DNA from: Spirochaetales bacterium UBA4629
GTDB lineage: Bacteria > Spirochaetota > Spirochaetia > Sphaerochaetales > Sphaerochaetaceae
Assembly: GCA_002406055.1 (NCBI GenBank)
Contig: DHMZ01000093.1
Span: 1 to 6,665, forward strand
DNA: 6,665 bases
Direction of reading: 5' to 3'
Shown here: piece by piece, positions 1 through 6,393 of the stretch
Layout: every line of letters begins with the position of its first letter
Numbering within the stretch: position 1 is the first letter of the stretch
Made by a program: the position numbers and the translations under genes
The notes under the pieces: generated by a model
The model's input: the letters and a program-made list of their open reading frames with translations, nothing else
What the model was told of the DNA's origin: nothing
Databases searched by the model: none

Positions 1-183
1 GGCGATATTTACATTATAGAGTTCAAATTTAATCAAAGTGCAGAGAAGGCTATAGAACAAATAAAAGAGAAAAAGTATTACGAAAGCTATCTTGATACTA
101 ATAAGAAGATCCATCTACTTGGAATAAACTTCTCAACAGAAGAGAAGAACATATTAGAGTGGAAGGACGAAGTAATAAAATAG
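1..183 (+). CDS. C-terminal end of a PD-(D/E)XK nuclease-superfamily / AAA-ATPase-like protein (partial, 5' end outside window)
   Basis: An open frame runs from the first base to TAG at 181-183, giving 60 residues. It begins GDIYIIEFK, whose E-x-K on a hydrophobic strand is the second half of a PD-(D/E)XK catalytic core. Next come an A-x-x-Q-I helix (AIEQIKEKKYYESYL) and a closing strand with I-N-F-S and I-L-E-W. This order (IIEFK, A..QI...Y...Y, G-I-N-F, I..W) is the usual ending of the PDDEXK_9 domain. In full-length relatives that domain sits at the C-terminus, behind an AAA-ATPase-like region, in proteins of roughly 500-580 residues. The upstream catalytic Asp and the whole ATPase part lie outside the window, so activity cannot be judged. 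These genes are often present in many diverged copies per genome; their role is poorly known, with DNA cleavage or a mobile or defence function only suspected. The family call is fairly secure and the function is not. Confidence 0.8.
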   Translation, partial: GDIYIIEFKFNQSAEKAIEQIKEKKYYESYLDTNKKIHLLGINFSTEEKNILEWKDEVIK

Positions 184-567
184 TATAGGTGATATATAAA
201 ACTATCCTGTATTGGTTAATTGATGCTACCTACTTCTATGATATTAATAAGAAGGATTTTAAAATTCAAAAGAAATCAGAAAACTTAAAATATTATTTGA
301 CAAGAGGCATGAGAAAACTATGTGTGCTATATGATATGTTTTTAATTGCAATCTGCTTTTGATATATATAAGATTTCGAAGAGTTTTTTTCTCTAAATAT
401 AGAATCTAATGTACTTAAAGCTAGTTTTTTTGACACGCCTATATATAGAGCAAAAGAAATAGGTTGATCCTGATTGAGTCAAATTATAAAGGTATTTTGT
501 TTTATCTAAGCATTTTTTTGCTCAAAGTATATAAATATTGCACAAACTCAATTGTTAAAAGGCTGTA
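184..567. other. AT-rich intergenic region, no defensible gene
   Basis: This stretch separates the nuclease-family tail from the promoter of the efflux pump. It holds three runs of seven T (384-390, 425-431, 513-519), two perfect TTGACA hexamers (297-302, 430-435) with no acceptable -10 box at 15-19 bases, and a 7-bp inverted repeat, ATTGAGT at 473-479 with ACTCAAT at 546-552. Two short open frames overlap antiparallel here: a plus-strand GTG frame of 57 codons (189-362) and a minus-strand frame open from 478 to a stop at 293-295. Neither has a clear ribosome-binding site or a recognisable product. No intrinsic terminator was seen for the nuclease-family gene. The region could be gene debris, but I cannot show it. 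Confidence 0.5.
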
Positions 568-596
568 TTGACTTACTTCTTTGCTTAGTACAGAAT
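568..596 (+). promoter_or_regulatory. Sigma-70-type promoter for the MATE pump (and probably the kinase)
   Basis: TTGACT at 568-573 matches the -35 consensus at five of six positions. Exactly 17 bases further is CAGAAT (591-596), a four-of-six -10 box that keeps the key A and final T. Transcription would start near 603, leaving a leader of about 47 bases before the ATG at 650. It is the best-spaced promoter match I found upstream of the pump gene. Prediction is by eye only. Confidence 0.5.
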
Positions 597-635
597 TTTT
601 GAACGAAATCTGTTTTGGTGTTATCTTGTGCTATT

Positions 636-640
636 GGAGG
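636..640 (+). promoter_or_regulatory. Shine-Dalgarno site that fixes the MATE start at 650
   Basis: GGAGG lies nine bases before the ATG at 650. It argues against the longer reading of the frame from a TTG at 581, which has no such site, lies inside the predicted promoter, and would add 23 residues with no counterpart in MATE proteins. A second in-frame ATG at 695 has GGTGAG (683-688) six bases upstream and is a possible alternative start that drops 15 residues. Confidence 0.75.
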
Positions 641-649
641 ATTATTGCT

Positions 650-2053
650 ATGGCAAAAGTTTTTAGTACAAATAGTGGACACGGTGAGATTCAAATGATT
701 AATGGTTCATTATGGAAGAATATCTTTCTCTTCAGTGTACCACTTATGTTTTCACAACTTTTGCAAGTGCTTTTCAATATGGCAGATGTTGCTGTTGTCG
801 GAAAGTTTTCAAGCGCTGAAGCTCTTGGAGCTGTAGGCTCGACAACAACACTTGTTACTCTGTTTACAGGCTTTCTTATTGGAATGGGAAGCGCTGTTAA
901 CATTACAGTTGCAATGCATCTTGGAGCTAAAGATAAAGAGCGGACATCGGCAAGCATTCGTACATCATTTGTAATCTGCTTAGCGACAGGTTGTATTGTC
1001 ATGGTTCTTTGCTTAGTTCTAGCAAGATTTATGCTTGAAGTACTAAGTACGAAGGATGATTTAATTGATGGAGCAGAGCTCTATTTTCGTATCTATGCAC
1101 TAGGACTTCCAGCTCTTGGAATCTTTAACTTTGGTAACGGTGTACTTAGTGCAAATGGTGATACTAAGAGACCTCTTATATATTTAATGATTGCAGGGGT
1201 ATTGAATGTAGTTTTCAATCTATTCTTTGTAATAATATGTGGTATGGCTGAAGATGGCGTTGCTCTTGCTAGTATTATTACACAGTACATTTCTGCCTTC
1301 CTTATTCTTTTGCATTTAAGCAAACTCAATGATGACTGTTCTTTTTGCTTAAAAGATTTGAAAAATGGAATAGATAGAAAAGAGAGAAATAGAATTCTAA
1401 GTCTAGGAATTCCTGCAGGATTTCAGAATGCTATCTTTGCTATTGCTAATCTTTTTATCCAGGGAGCTGTAAACTCTTTTGATTCTGTTATGGTTGAGGG
1501 GAATTCTGCTGCTGCCAATGCAGATACCATAATCTATAATGTTATGGCAGCATTCTATACCGCCTGCTCATCATTTATGGGACAAAACCTAGGAGCAGAA
1601 AAACGCGATAGGGTAATAAAAAGCTACTTTATAGGCATAACATATTCTTTTCTTACAGGGGCACTTCTTGGCTTGGCTTTGTTCCTTTTTGGCAGAGAGT
1701 TCCTCTCATTCTTCACTAATGAGGAAGCTGTCATTAGTGCAGGCCTACAGCGCACAGGAATTATGTGCTTTTCTTATGCTTTTTCAGCCTTTATGGATTG
1801 TACTATTGCAGCTTCCCGTGGTATTGGAAAGAGCCTTGTACCAACAATTATTGTTATTATGGGCTCTTGCGTATTTCGTGTTGTATGGATTTATACTATT
1901 TTTGCTCATTTTCATACTATTCCTTCTTTATATTTGCTCTATATATTTTCTTGGCTTATCACTGCATGTGCAGAGATAATATATTTTGCAATTAGTTATA
2001 AAAAACTTAATAAAGTAAGTCCTTTATCTTTATATGAGAGAGAAAAATTCTAG
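650..2053 (+). CDS. MATE-family multidrug/organic-cation efflux transporter
   Basis: The 467-residue product is a polytopic inner-membrane antiporter of the multidrug and toxic compound extrusion (MATE) family, which exports organic cations or drugs in exchange for Na+ or H+. It has the usual length and about twelve hydrophobic segments in two homologous halves. The halves are visible directly: F-S-V-P-L near residue 31 is matched by L-G-I-P-A near 255, and LGAKD (91-95) by LGAEK (314-318), an offset of 223-224 residues. The first half opens with N-M-A-D-V-A-V-V-G. Its Asp46 lines up with the first-helix Asp (Asp36 of NorM from Vibrio cholerae) implicated in cation coupling, which suggests a working pump. 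The sequence style is that of the DinF/NorM-like bacterial branches; substrate cannot be inferred. The start is chosen on GGAGG. A promoter precedes it, and no terminator separates it from the kinase 97 bases downstream, so the two are probably co-transcribed. No truncation or frameshift is seen. Confidence 0.93.
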   Translation: MAKVFSTNSGHGEIQMINGSLWKNIFLFSVPLMFSQLLQVLFNMADVAVVGKFSSAEALGAVGSTTTLVTLFTGFLIGMGSAVNITVAMHLGAKDKERTSASIRTSFVICLATGCIVMVLCLVLARFMLEVLSTKDDLIDGAELYFRIYALGLPALGIFNFGNGVLSANGDTKRPLIYLMIAGVLNVVFNLFFVIICGMAEDGVALASIITQYISAFLILLHLSKLNDDCSFCLKDLKNGIDRKERNRILSLGIPAGFQNAIFAIANLFIQGAVNSFDSVMVEGNSAAANADTIIYNVMAAFYTACSSFMGQNLGAEKRDRVIKSYFIGITYSFLTGALLGLALFLFGREFLSFFTNEEAVISAGLQRTGIMCFSYAFSAFMDCTIAASRGIGKSLVPTIIVIMGSCVFRVVWIYTIFAHFHTIPSLYLLYIFSWLITACAEIIYFAISYKKLNKVSPLSLYEREKF

Positions 2054-2130
2054 CTAAGTTGTACATTAAAACTAACCAAGAGTGTTAACAAAGTAACGCA
2101 AAGGGTAAATTAGACTTGCTTTTATCAAAT

Positions 2131-2161
2131 GGGGTTTTATCATTAAAGTAATGAATAAAAT
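2131..2161 (+). promoter_or_regulatory. Imperfect palindrome covering the kinase start codon
   Basis: TTTTATCATTA (2135-2145) pairs with TAATG-a-ATAAAA (2149-2160), giving 11 base pairs around a 3-base AAG loop with one bulged A (2154). The ATG at 2151-2153 lies in the right arm, and GGGG (2131-2134), 16 bases before the ATG, sits just outside the left arm. The same stretch contains TATCAT (2138-2143), a five-of-six -10 box whose start point would fall at or next to the ATG, though its -35 (TTGCTT, 2116-2121) is poor. It may be an RNA hairpin limiting translation, an operator, or a leaderless promoter. The stem is nearly all A-T, so as RNA it would be weak. Confidence 0.4.
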
Positions 2162-3827
2162 TGAAATTAAATATGGAGAAAAGGTAAGGACAGTAGATAG
2201 TTATTCTACAGTCGAGGATGCTTTAAGAGCACATGGTTTAATAAAGGAAACTAATAAACTTGAATATGCACAAAATCTAATTGTTGGTGCTCTGATTAAT
2301 GGAGAAGCTTATCCACTAAAGAAGAGAATAAGTGCATCAGCAAGCATTGAGCCAATTCATGTTTTTGATATGCTTGGGCGAAGAATATATCGTCATTCTT
2401 TATGTTTTCTTCTTTCTCTTGCTTCATCAATTTGTTTTCCTGATCGTCTTTTAATTATTGGTCATTCATTAGGCGATGGCTACTACTTTTCTTTTGAAGA
2501 TGATGAACCAATTGAAGAGGAAGATGTTGAGAAAATCAGAGAGAAAATGAAAGAGATTGTTTCATCTTCCGTTTCAATTGACTATGTTTCTATTTCTGGA
2601 GATGATGCAATTAGAGTCTTTAAGAATCTAAAAAGACCTAATACAGAGCTTCTTCTTTCATCTAGAAATGATTCTCTTCTTCATTTATATCGCATTGGGG
2701 GATACTCTCAAGTATCTTACGAGCCACTTGTCCAAAATACTTCAATACTCTCAGTATGGGAGCTTAGAAAGTACTCAGAAAAAGGATTACTGCTTAGGTA
2801 TCCAACATCTACAAATATCAACACAATAGCACCCTTAAGAGATAACCCATTACTCTTTAATGTATTTAAAGAATACAAGGAATGGGGAAGAATCTTAGGA
2901 GTAAGAAGTGTAGGTGAGATGAATAGACTCTCTATTACGGGAGGAATAGGAGAGTATATTAAACTCAGTGAAGATTTGCATAGAAGAAAGATAGCATCTA
3001 TTGCAGACAGCATTGCGACTAAAGGTGCAAAGATTGTCTTTGTTGCAGGGCCATCCTCTTCAGGCAAGACAACATTTGCAAAAAGACTATGCGAACAGCT
3101 TAAGCTATTAGGCTTTGAGCCATTCAAGCTAAGCTTAGATGATTACTATAATCCACCATGGGATGCTCCAAAGGATGAAGATGGTAAGCCTGATTTGGAG
3201 GCTTTAGAGGCACTTAACTTAGAGCTAATTGATAAGAACATGATGGATCTTGTCTGTGGTGAGAGCGTAAATCTTCCATCTTATGACTTTAATACTCACA
3301 TAACAACTTTCTCTCCAGTTCCAGTCAAAATGGGAGAAAGAACTATTATAGTTGTTGAGGGAATTCATGCTCTCAATAGTAAGATAACAGGTGCAATAGA
3401 CTCAAAGTATGTGTTTAGAGTCTATATATCTGCTTTAACACAACTAAACTTAGATGACTCAAACAGAGTCTCTACATCAGACAATCGCCTCTTAAGAAGA
3501 ATTATAAGAGACCATCGCTCAAGAGGAATGAGTGCAGAGCGTACTCTCTCAATGTGGCCAAGTGTTACACGAGGAGAGACTAAGCACATATTCCCACACC
3601 AAAATAATGCTGATGTTATGTTTAATAGTGCGCTTGACTACGAGATAGCTGTCTTGTCTCCATTTGTTCAGCCACTACTTAGAAGTGTAAAAAGTGAAGA
3701 AGGAGAAGCCTACACGCTCTCTCGTCGTCTTCTTGCTTTCTTAGAGAATGTATATCCAGTCTCTTCAGTGTACGTTCCATCAGATTCCCTTTTGAGAGAG
3801 TTCATAGGTCAAAGCGACTACGAATAA
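2151..3827 (+). CDS. TGS/ThrRS-like domain fused to a uridine-kinase (PRK) family nucleoside kinase
   Basis: The 558-residue cytosolic protein has three parts. Residues 1 to about 75 form a TGS domain (I-E-I-K-Y-G-E start, L-I-V-G-A-L-I-N-G-E middle). Residues 80-160 resemble the second, editing-side domain of threonyl-tRNA synthetase (R-H-S, then I-G-H-S-L-G-D-G-Y-Y-F-S-F, then E-E-D-V-E-K-I-R-E-K-M). The editing HxxxH motif is broken: it reads HSLCF at 82-86. Residues 293 to about 500 are a PRK/uridine kinase P-loop domain: Walker A GPSSSGKTT (300-308), acceptor-site LDDYYNPP (Asp330/331), PSYDFNTH (376-383), VVEGIHAL (401-408) and a basic lid with RDHRSRG (453-459). Such fusions are known in spirochaetes, Thermotogae, Clostridia and Bacteroidetes. 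Phosphorylation of uridine/cytidine is assumed from the kinase domain; the true substrate is uncertain. The start is fixed by the TGS domain and an in-frame stop at 2106-2108 with no other start codon between. It lacks a close Shine-Dalgarno site. A strong terminator follows. Confidence 0.9.
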   Translation: MNKIEIKYGEKVRTVDSYSTVEDALRAHGLIKETNKLEYAQNLIVGALINGEAYPLKKRISASASIEPIHVFDMLGRRIYRHSLCFLLSLASSICFPDRLLIIGHSLGDGYYFSFEDDEPIEEEDVEKIREKMKEIVSSSVSIDYVSISGDDAIRVFKNLKRPNTELLLSSRNDSLLHLYRIGGYSQVSYEPLVQNTSILSVWELRKYSEKGLLLRYPTSTNINTIAPLRDNPLLFNVFKEYKEWGRILGVRSVGEMNRLSITGGIGEYIKLSEDLHRRKIASIADSIATKGAKIVFVAGPSSSGKTTFAKRLCEQLKLLGFEPFKLSLDDYYNPPWDAPKDEDGKPDLEALEALNLELIDKNMMDLVCGESVNLPSYDFNTHITTFSPVPVKMGERTIIVVEGIHALNSKITGAIDSKYVFRVYISALTQLNLDDSNRVSTSDNRLLRRIIRDHRSRGMSAERTLSMWPSVTRGETKHIFPHQNNADVMFNSALDYEIAVLSPFVQPLLRSVKSEEGEAYTLSRRLLAFLENVYPVSSVYVPSDSLLREFIGQSDYE

Positions 3828-3838
3828 TTAGACAAAAA
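3826..3838 (-). repeat. Inverted copy of the TTTTTGTCTAATT motif
   Basis: Read on the minus strand this is TTTTTGTCTAATT, identical over 13 bases to 4055-4067 on the plus strand. It overlaps the last bases of the kinase stop codon and the A tract before the terminator, so it may partly be chance in AT-rich DNA. Confidence 0.4.
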
Positions 3839-3848
3839 ACAATAACAC

Positions 3849-3877
3849 GGGTGCTAGAAATAGCACCTTTTTCTTTT
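3849..3877 (+). terminator. Intrinsic terminator of the MATE-kinase unit
   Basis: GGTGCTA (3850-3856) pairs perfectly with TAGCACC (3861-3867) across a GAAA tetraloop, extended by a G-T pair (3849/3868). TTTTTCTTTT (3868-3877) follows, and an A tract precedes it at 3834-3839. It begins 22 bases after the kinase stop. This is a complete Rho-independent terminator and isolates the lipoprotein gene from upstream transcription. Confidence 0.95.
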
Positions 3878-3998
3878 AAAGACATAAATAATAGAACTTT
3901 AACTAAAGTTTATGTTGCAAAAACAACAAAAATTACCATACTCTTTGTATGATGATTATCAAAATAGACAAATAAAAATCATCTTTGATTTTGTAAAT

Positions 3999-4067
3999 AT
4001 TTTTATCTAATTTGTTGTATCATCAAAAATAATTAATATGATGTTAAGTTTGAATTTTTGTCTAATT
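3999..4067 (+). repeat. Pair of 14-base direct repeats upstream of the lipoprotein gene
   Basis: ATTTTTATCTAATT (3999-4012) and ATTTTTGTCTAATT (4054-4067) differ at one base and are 55 bases apart, start to start. They bracket the weak promoter match at 4015-4042. A looser inverted relative, ATAGACAAATA, lies at 3964-3974, and a 13-base inverted copy at 3826-3838. The arrangement would suit a regulator binding either side of a promoter, but the sequence is so AT-rich that chance is a real alternative. Confidence 0.4.
4015..4042 (+). promoter_or_regulatory. Weak candidate promoter for the lipoprotein gene
   Basis: TTGTAT (4015-4020, three of six to the -35 consensus) is followed after 16 bases by TATGAT (4037-4042, five of six to the -10). 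Transcription would begin near 4049, giving a leader of about 100 bases. Some promoter must lie between the terminator at 3877 and the gene at 4151. This is the best match I see, but several A-T-rich hexamers compete. Confidence 0.3.
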
Positions 4068-4110
4068 ATATTTTTCTTCATACTTATGTCTGATATACAA
4101 AAGTATTCTA

Positions 4111-4127
4111 GAGTCAAATCACGACTC
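4111..4127 (+). promoter_or_regulatory. Small inverted repeat in the lipoprotein leader
   Basis: GAGTC (4111-4115) and GACTC (4123-4127) form a perfect 5-bp stem around a 7-base loop, 11 bases before the Shine-Dalgarno site AAGGGG (4139-4144). It is the only GC-containing inverted repeat in the last 150 bases before the gene. It could be a leader hairpin affecting mRNA stability or translation, or an operator half-site pair. It is followed by A-rich DNA, so it is not a terminator. Confidence 0.35.
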
Positions 4128-4150
4128 AAAAAATAAATAAGGGGTTAAGA

Positions 4151-6388
4151 ATGAAAAGGTTAAGTTTAATTCTACTATCTGTACTTATGTGTGCACTTCT
4201 TATTGTGTCTTGTGAACCACAGAAACCAGTAGACGAAGTAGTCGACGTAAAAGTAGAAATTACCAATAAGGATGATTTATCTAATTGTTATTGGCGTTAT
4301 ACAGCAGTAAAGACAGACTCAACAGGATTTACTACAGGTGAAAAGAGAGAAGAAACTCAATTTGATACAAACAATAAGCTTTCTCTTTCAACAGGAGAGT
4401 GGAAAATTAGTCTCTTTGGCTATGAAGATGATTCTTACACAAACCTTCTTTATAAGGGGGAATTATCAACAACAGTAACTAAAGAAACAACTTTTATTAA
4501 TATTCCTGTTTTAGATGAATATATTGCAATAGGAAAGAGTGGAAAGTATTACAAAGAGTTAAAAGGAACAATTAGTGAAGAAATAACATTTAACACTGAA
4601 GATTGCACCTTTGACTTGAATGGAGAGAGCCTTAATATTGTTGGTTTTGTTTTCCCAAAATCAGATAAGGAATATACAATAATTTTTAAGAATGGAACTA
4701 TTAATGGAGTTGGGGCTAACGCGTTTACACAATATTCAAATTCTCATTTGGTTTTAGACAATGTAAAAGTTAATTGGCAGTCGCAAGGTGTCAATGCTGT
4801 TTGTTTCTTATATCAGGGTTCTAATCCTGTTTGGTTAGAAGTAAAGAATAATTCAACTCTAACAAATAATGTATATGGAATTGGAACAAATGCTTCAGAG
4901 GGAACAGATTATGTTTACGTAACAGTAGACAATAGTAGTGTTACTACAACATCTAGTGATGAAGATAACACAGCTATTCTCTTTAATGTTCCTGGAGAAT
5001 TAAAGATCAGTGGTTCTACTATCAGTGGCGAAAGACAAGGTGTAATTGTTAGAGGTGGAAGTGCTACTATTTCTAATTCAACTATTGTTTCTTCTGGCTC
5101 TAGTACTAAATACAATGACTACTCAAATAGTAAATGGGGAACTGGAAACGAGGTGCCATGTGCTGCACTTGTAATTGGAAATAGAACAGATAATTCTTAT
5201 AGATACCCAACAACAGTATCTCTTGATAATGTTACACTTTCATCTACTGATGAAACACGAAATTTAATGTATGTATATCAGAATGAAGGTGCACCAGAGG
5301 TAACAGTCAGTGGAACATTAAATGGTTTATATGATGCTGAAGCAAAAGAGAATAAGAGAATATTCTTTAATGATGCTAGCTCTATTAAATCATTAGAACT
5401 CTTTAATCTTGCTGCTAATAGAAACAACACCGCAGGTAAAACAGTAACAATCGCTCTTGGTAACGAAAACTTTAAAGACATTAATTATTCTCAAACAAAT
5501 TCAGGATACACAGGAAAAGGTCTTTTAATTGGTAATACATCTCTTAATTGGTATGCTGCAAGTCCTGTTACTGCTGAAGAAAACAAGCTTACTTTAATTC
5601 TTGAAGGTGGCTCTATAACAAGTTCTTCTACTGGATATAGTAGCATTGATGGCTTAGGGAACACATCTGTTTACATGTTATTACCTAACGGAAATACAGA
5701 TGTTATATTTACTGACGTTACCTTCAATAATGTTATTTCGTTTGATAAGCAGAAGTACTCTTCTCCATGGAGTAATCTAAATTCATTAACACTGAAAGAT
5801 TGCATATTTGATGGAATTATTGTTGGGACAGTTCCTTCTGAGAATGTAACAATTGATAGCTGTACTTTTAACAATTATACAAATACTACATCTGCTAATA
5901 ATTCTAATCCAATTTGGTGGAGAGTTGACGGAGAAGGAAGCGGTGCTAATTTTGCAACAATTGAAAATTTCATATTTACTAATAACATAGTTTCAAGCAC
6001 AAGACCTGTTAAGATTGAGAGAGTCGGTAGAAGAGATAATTCTAAAGAATATACTCCTGTATTTAAGTTCTTGGATAATACGTTTGATATCTCTTCTCAG
6101 AGTGATGATGCAGAAACTAAGAACATGGCTATAAATATCGGACAAGGTGAAAACGCTGCTGAAGTTGTAAATAATATAGGTCGTTATATTTATCTCTATG
6201 ATGATGGCAATAAAATTAGTTCAAATACAGCTTCACTTTACACTGCATCACGTAGTGGTGGTTCTAATTGGTACAAAGATGTATCAGGTACAAAGATTAT
6301 GGATAGAAATGGTAATGAAAAAACTATTACTGCCCTTGTATGGAAGACAAAATCAAATGAAACATTTGAAATGAAGAGTGTTAATTAA
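4151..6388 (+). CDS. Large envelope lipoprotein with a predicted right-handed beta-helix
   Basis: This 745-residue protein is not one I can name. Residues 1-20 are a lipoprotein signal peptide (basic MKR, hydrophobic core, LIVSC lipobox), so Cys21 would be lipidated; Ser at -1 fits relaxed spirochaetal lipoboxes. Residues about 30-118 look like a small beta-sandwich domain (S-L-S-T-G-E-W-K-I-S-L-F-G-Y, then L-Y-K-G-E-L). From about 122 the sequence becomes short beta strands rich in Asn, Ser, Thr and Gly, typical of pectate-lyase-like parallel beta-helices: FDLNG near 150, NGTING at 181-186, ISGSTISG and ATISNSTI near 285-315. Near the C-terminal third are rung-like repeats: DVTFNN (Phe525), KDCIFDG (Phe553) and DSCTFNN (Phe573), the last two exactly 20 residues apart with Cys551 and Cys571 in register. 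No catalytic set is recognisable. An adhesin, glycan-binding or surface-structure role is inference. The start has AAGGGG six bases upstream. It follows a terminator and precedes two hairpins, so it is probably monocistronic. Confidence 0.85.
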   Translation: MKRLSLILLSVLMCALLIVSCEPQKPVDEVVDVKVEITNKDDLSNCYWRYTAVKTDSTGFTTGEKREETQFDTNNKLSLSTGEWKISLFGYEDDSYTNLLYKGELSTTVTKETTFINIPVLDEYIAIGKSGKYYKELKGTISEEITFNTEDCTFDLNGESLNIVGFVFPKSDKEYTIIFKNGTINGVGANAFTQYSNSHLVLDNVKVNWQSQGVNAVCFLYQGSNPVWLEVKNNSTLTNNVYGIGTNASEGTDYVYVTVDNSSVTTTSSDEDNTAILFNVPGELKISGSTISGERQGVIVRGGSATISNSTIVSSGSSTKYNDYSNSKWGTGNEVPCAALVIGNRTDNSYRYPTTVSLDNVTLSSTDETRNLMYVYQNEGAPEVTVSGTLNGLYDAEAKENKRIFFNDASSIKSLELFNLAANRNNTAGKTVTIALGNENFKDINYSQTNSGYTGKGLLIGNTSLNWYAASPVTAEENKLTLILEGGSITSSSTGYSSIDGLGNTSVYMLLPNGNTDVIFTDVTFNNVISFDKQKYSSPWSNLNSLTLKDCIFDGIIVGTVPSENVTIDSCTFNNYTNTTSANNSNPIWWRVDGEGSGANFATIENFIFTNNIVSSTRPVKIERVGRRDNSKEYTPVFKFLDNTFDISSQSDDAETKNMAINIGQGENAAEVVNNIGRYIYLYDDGNKISSNTASLYTASRSGGSNWYKDVSGTKIMDRNGNEKTITALVWKTKSNETFEMKSVN

Positions 6389-6393
6389 TTAAC

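Noticed and set aside
189..362. A 57-codon plus-strand gene starting at GTG 189
   Set aside because: There is no ribosome-binding site, the product is unrecognisable, and an equally long minus-strand frame overlaps it; an open frame of this size is not surprising in AT-rich DNA.
297..435. Perfect TTGACA hexamers at 297-302 and 430-435 as promoters
   Set aside because: Neither has a reasonable -10 box at 15-19 bases.
509..522. AGCA-T6-TGCT hairpin as a terminator of the nuclease-family gene
   Set aside because: The stem is only 4 bp, lies more than 300 bases after the stop codon, and has no downstream U tract.
581..649. A 23-residue N-terminal extension of the MATE pump from a TTG at 581
   Set aside because: It has no Shine-Dalgarno site, overlaps the predicted -10 box and transcription start, and has no MATE-like sequence; the ATG at 650 has GGAGG at good spacing.
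691..1329. Minus-strand open frames inside the MATE gene
   Set aside because: They mirror the coding frame of a clear transporter, lack start signals and have no recognisable product; the same applies to the minus frames inside the kinase and lipoprotein genes and the alternative plus frames near 1668-1995.
2082..2099. A 6-bp stem (GTGTTA/TAACGC) in the gap between pump and kinase as a terminator
   Set aside because: It includes a G-T pair, is short, and is followed by AAAGGG with no U tract.
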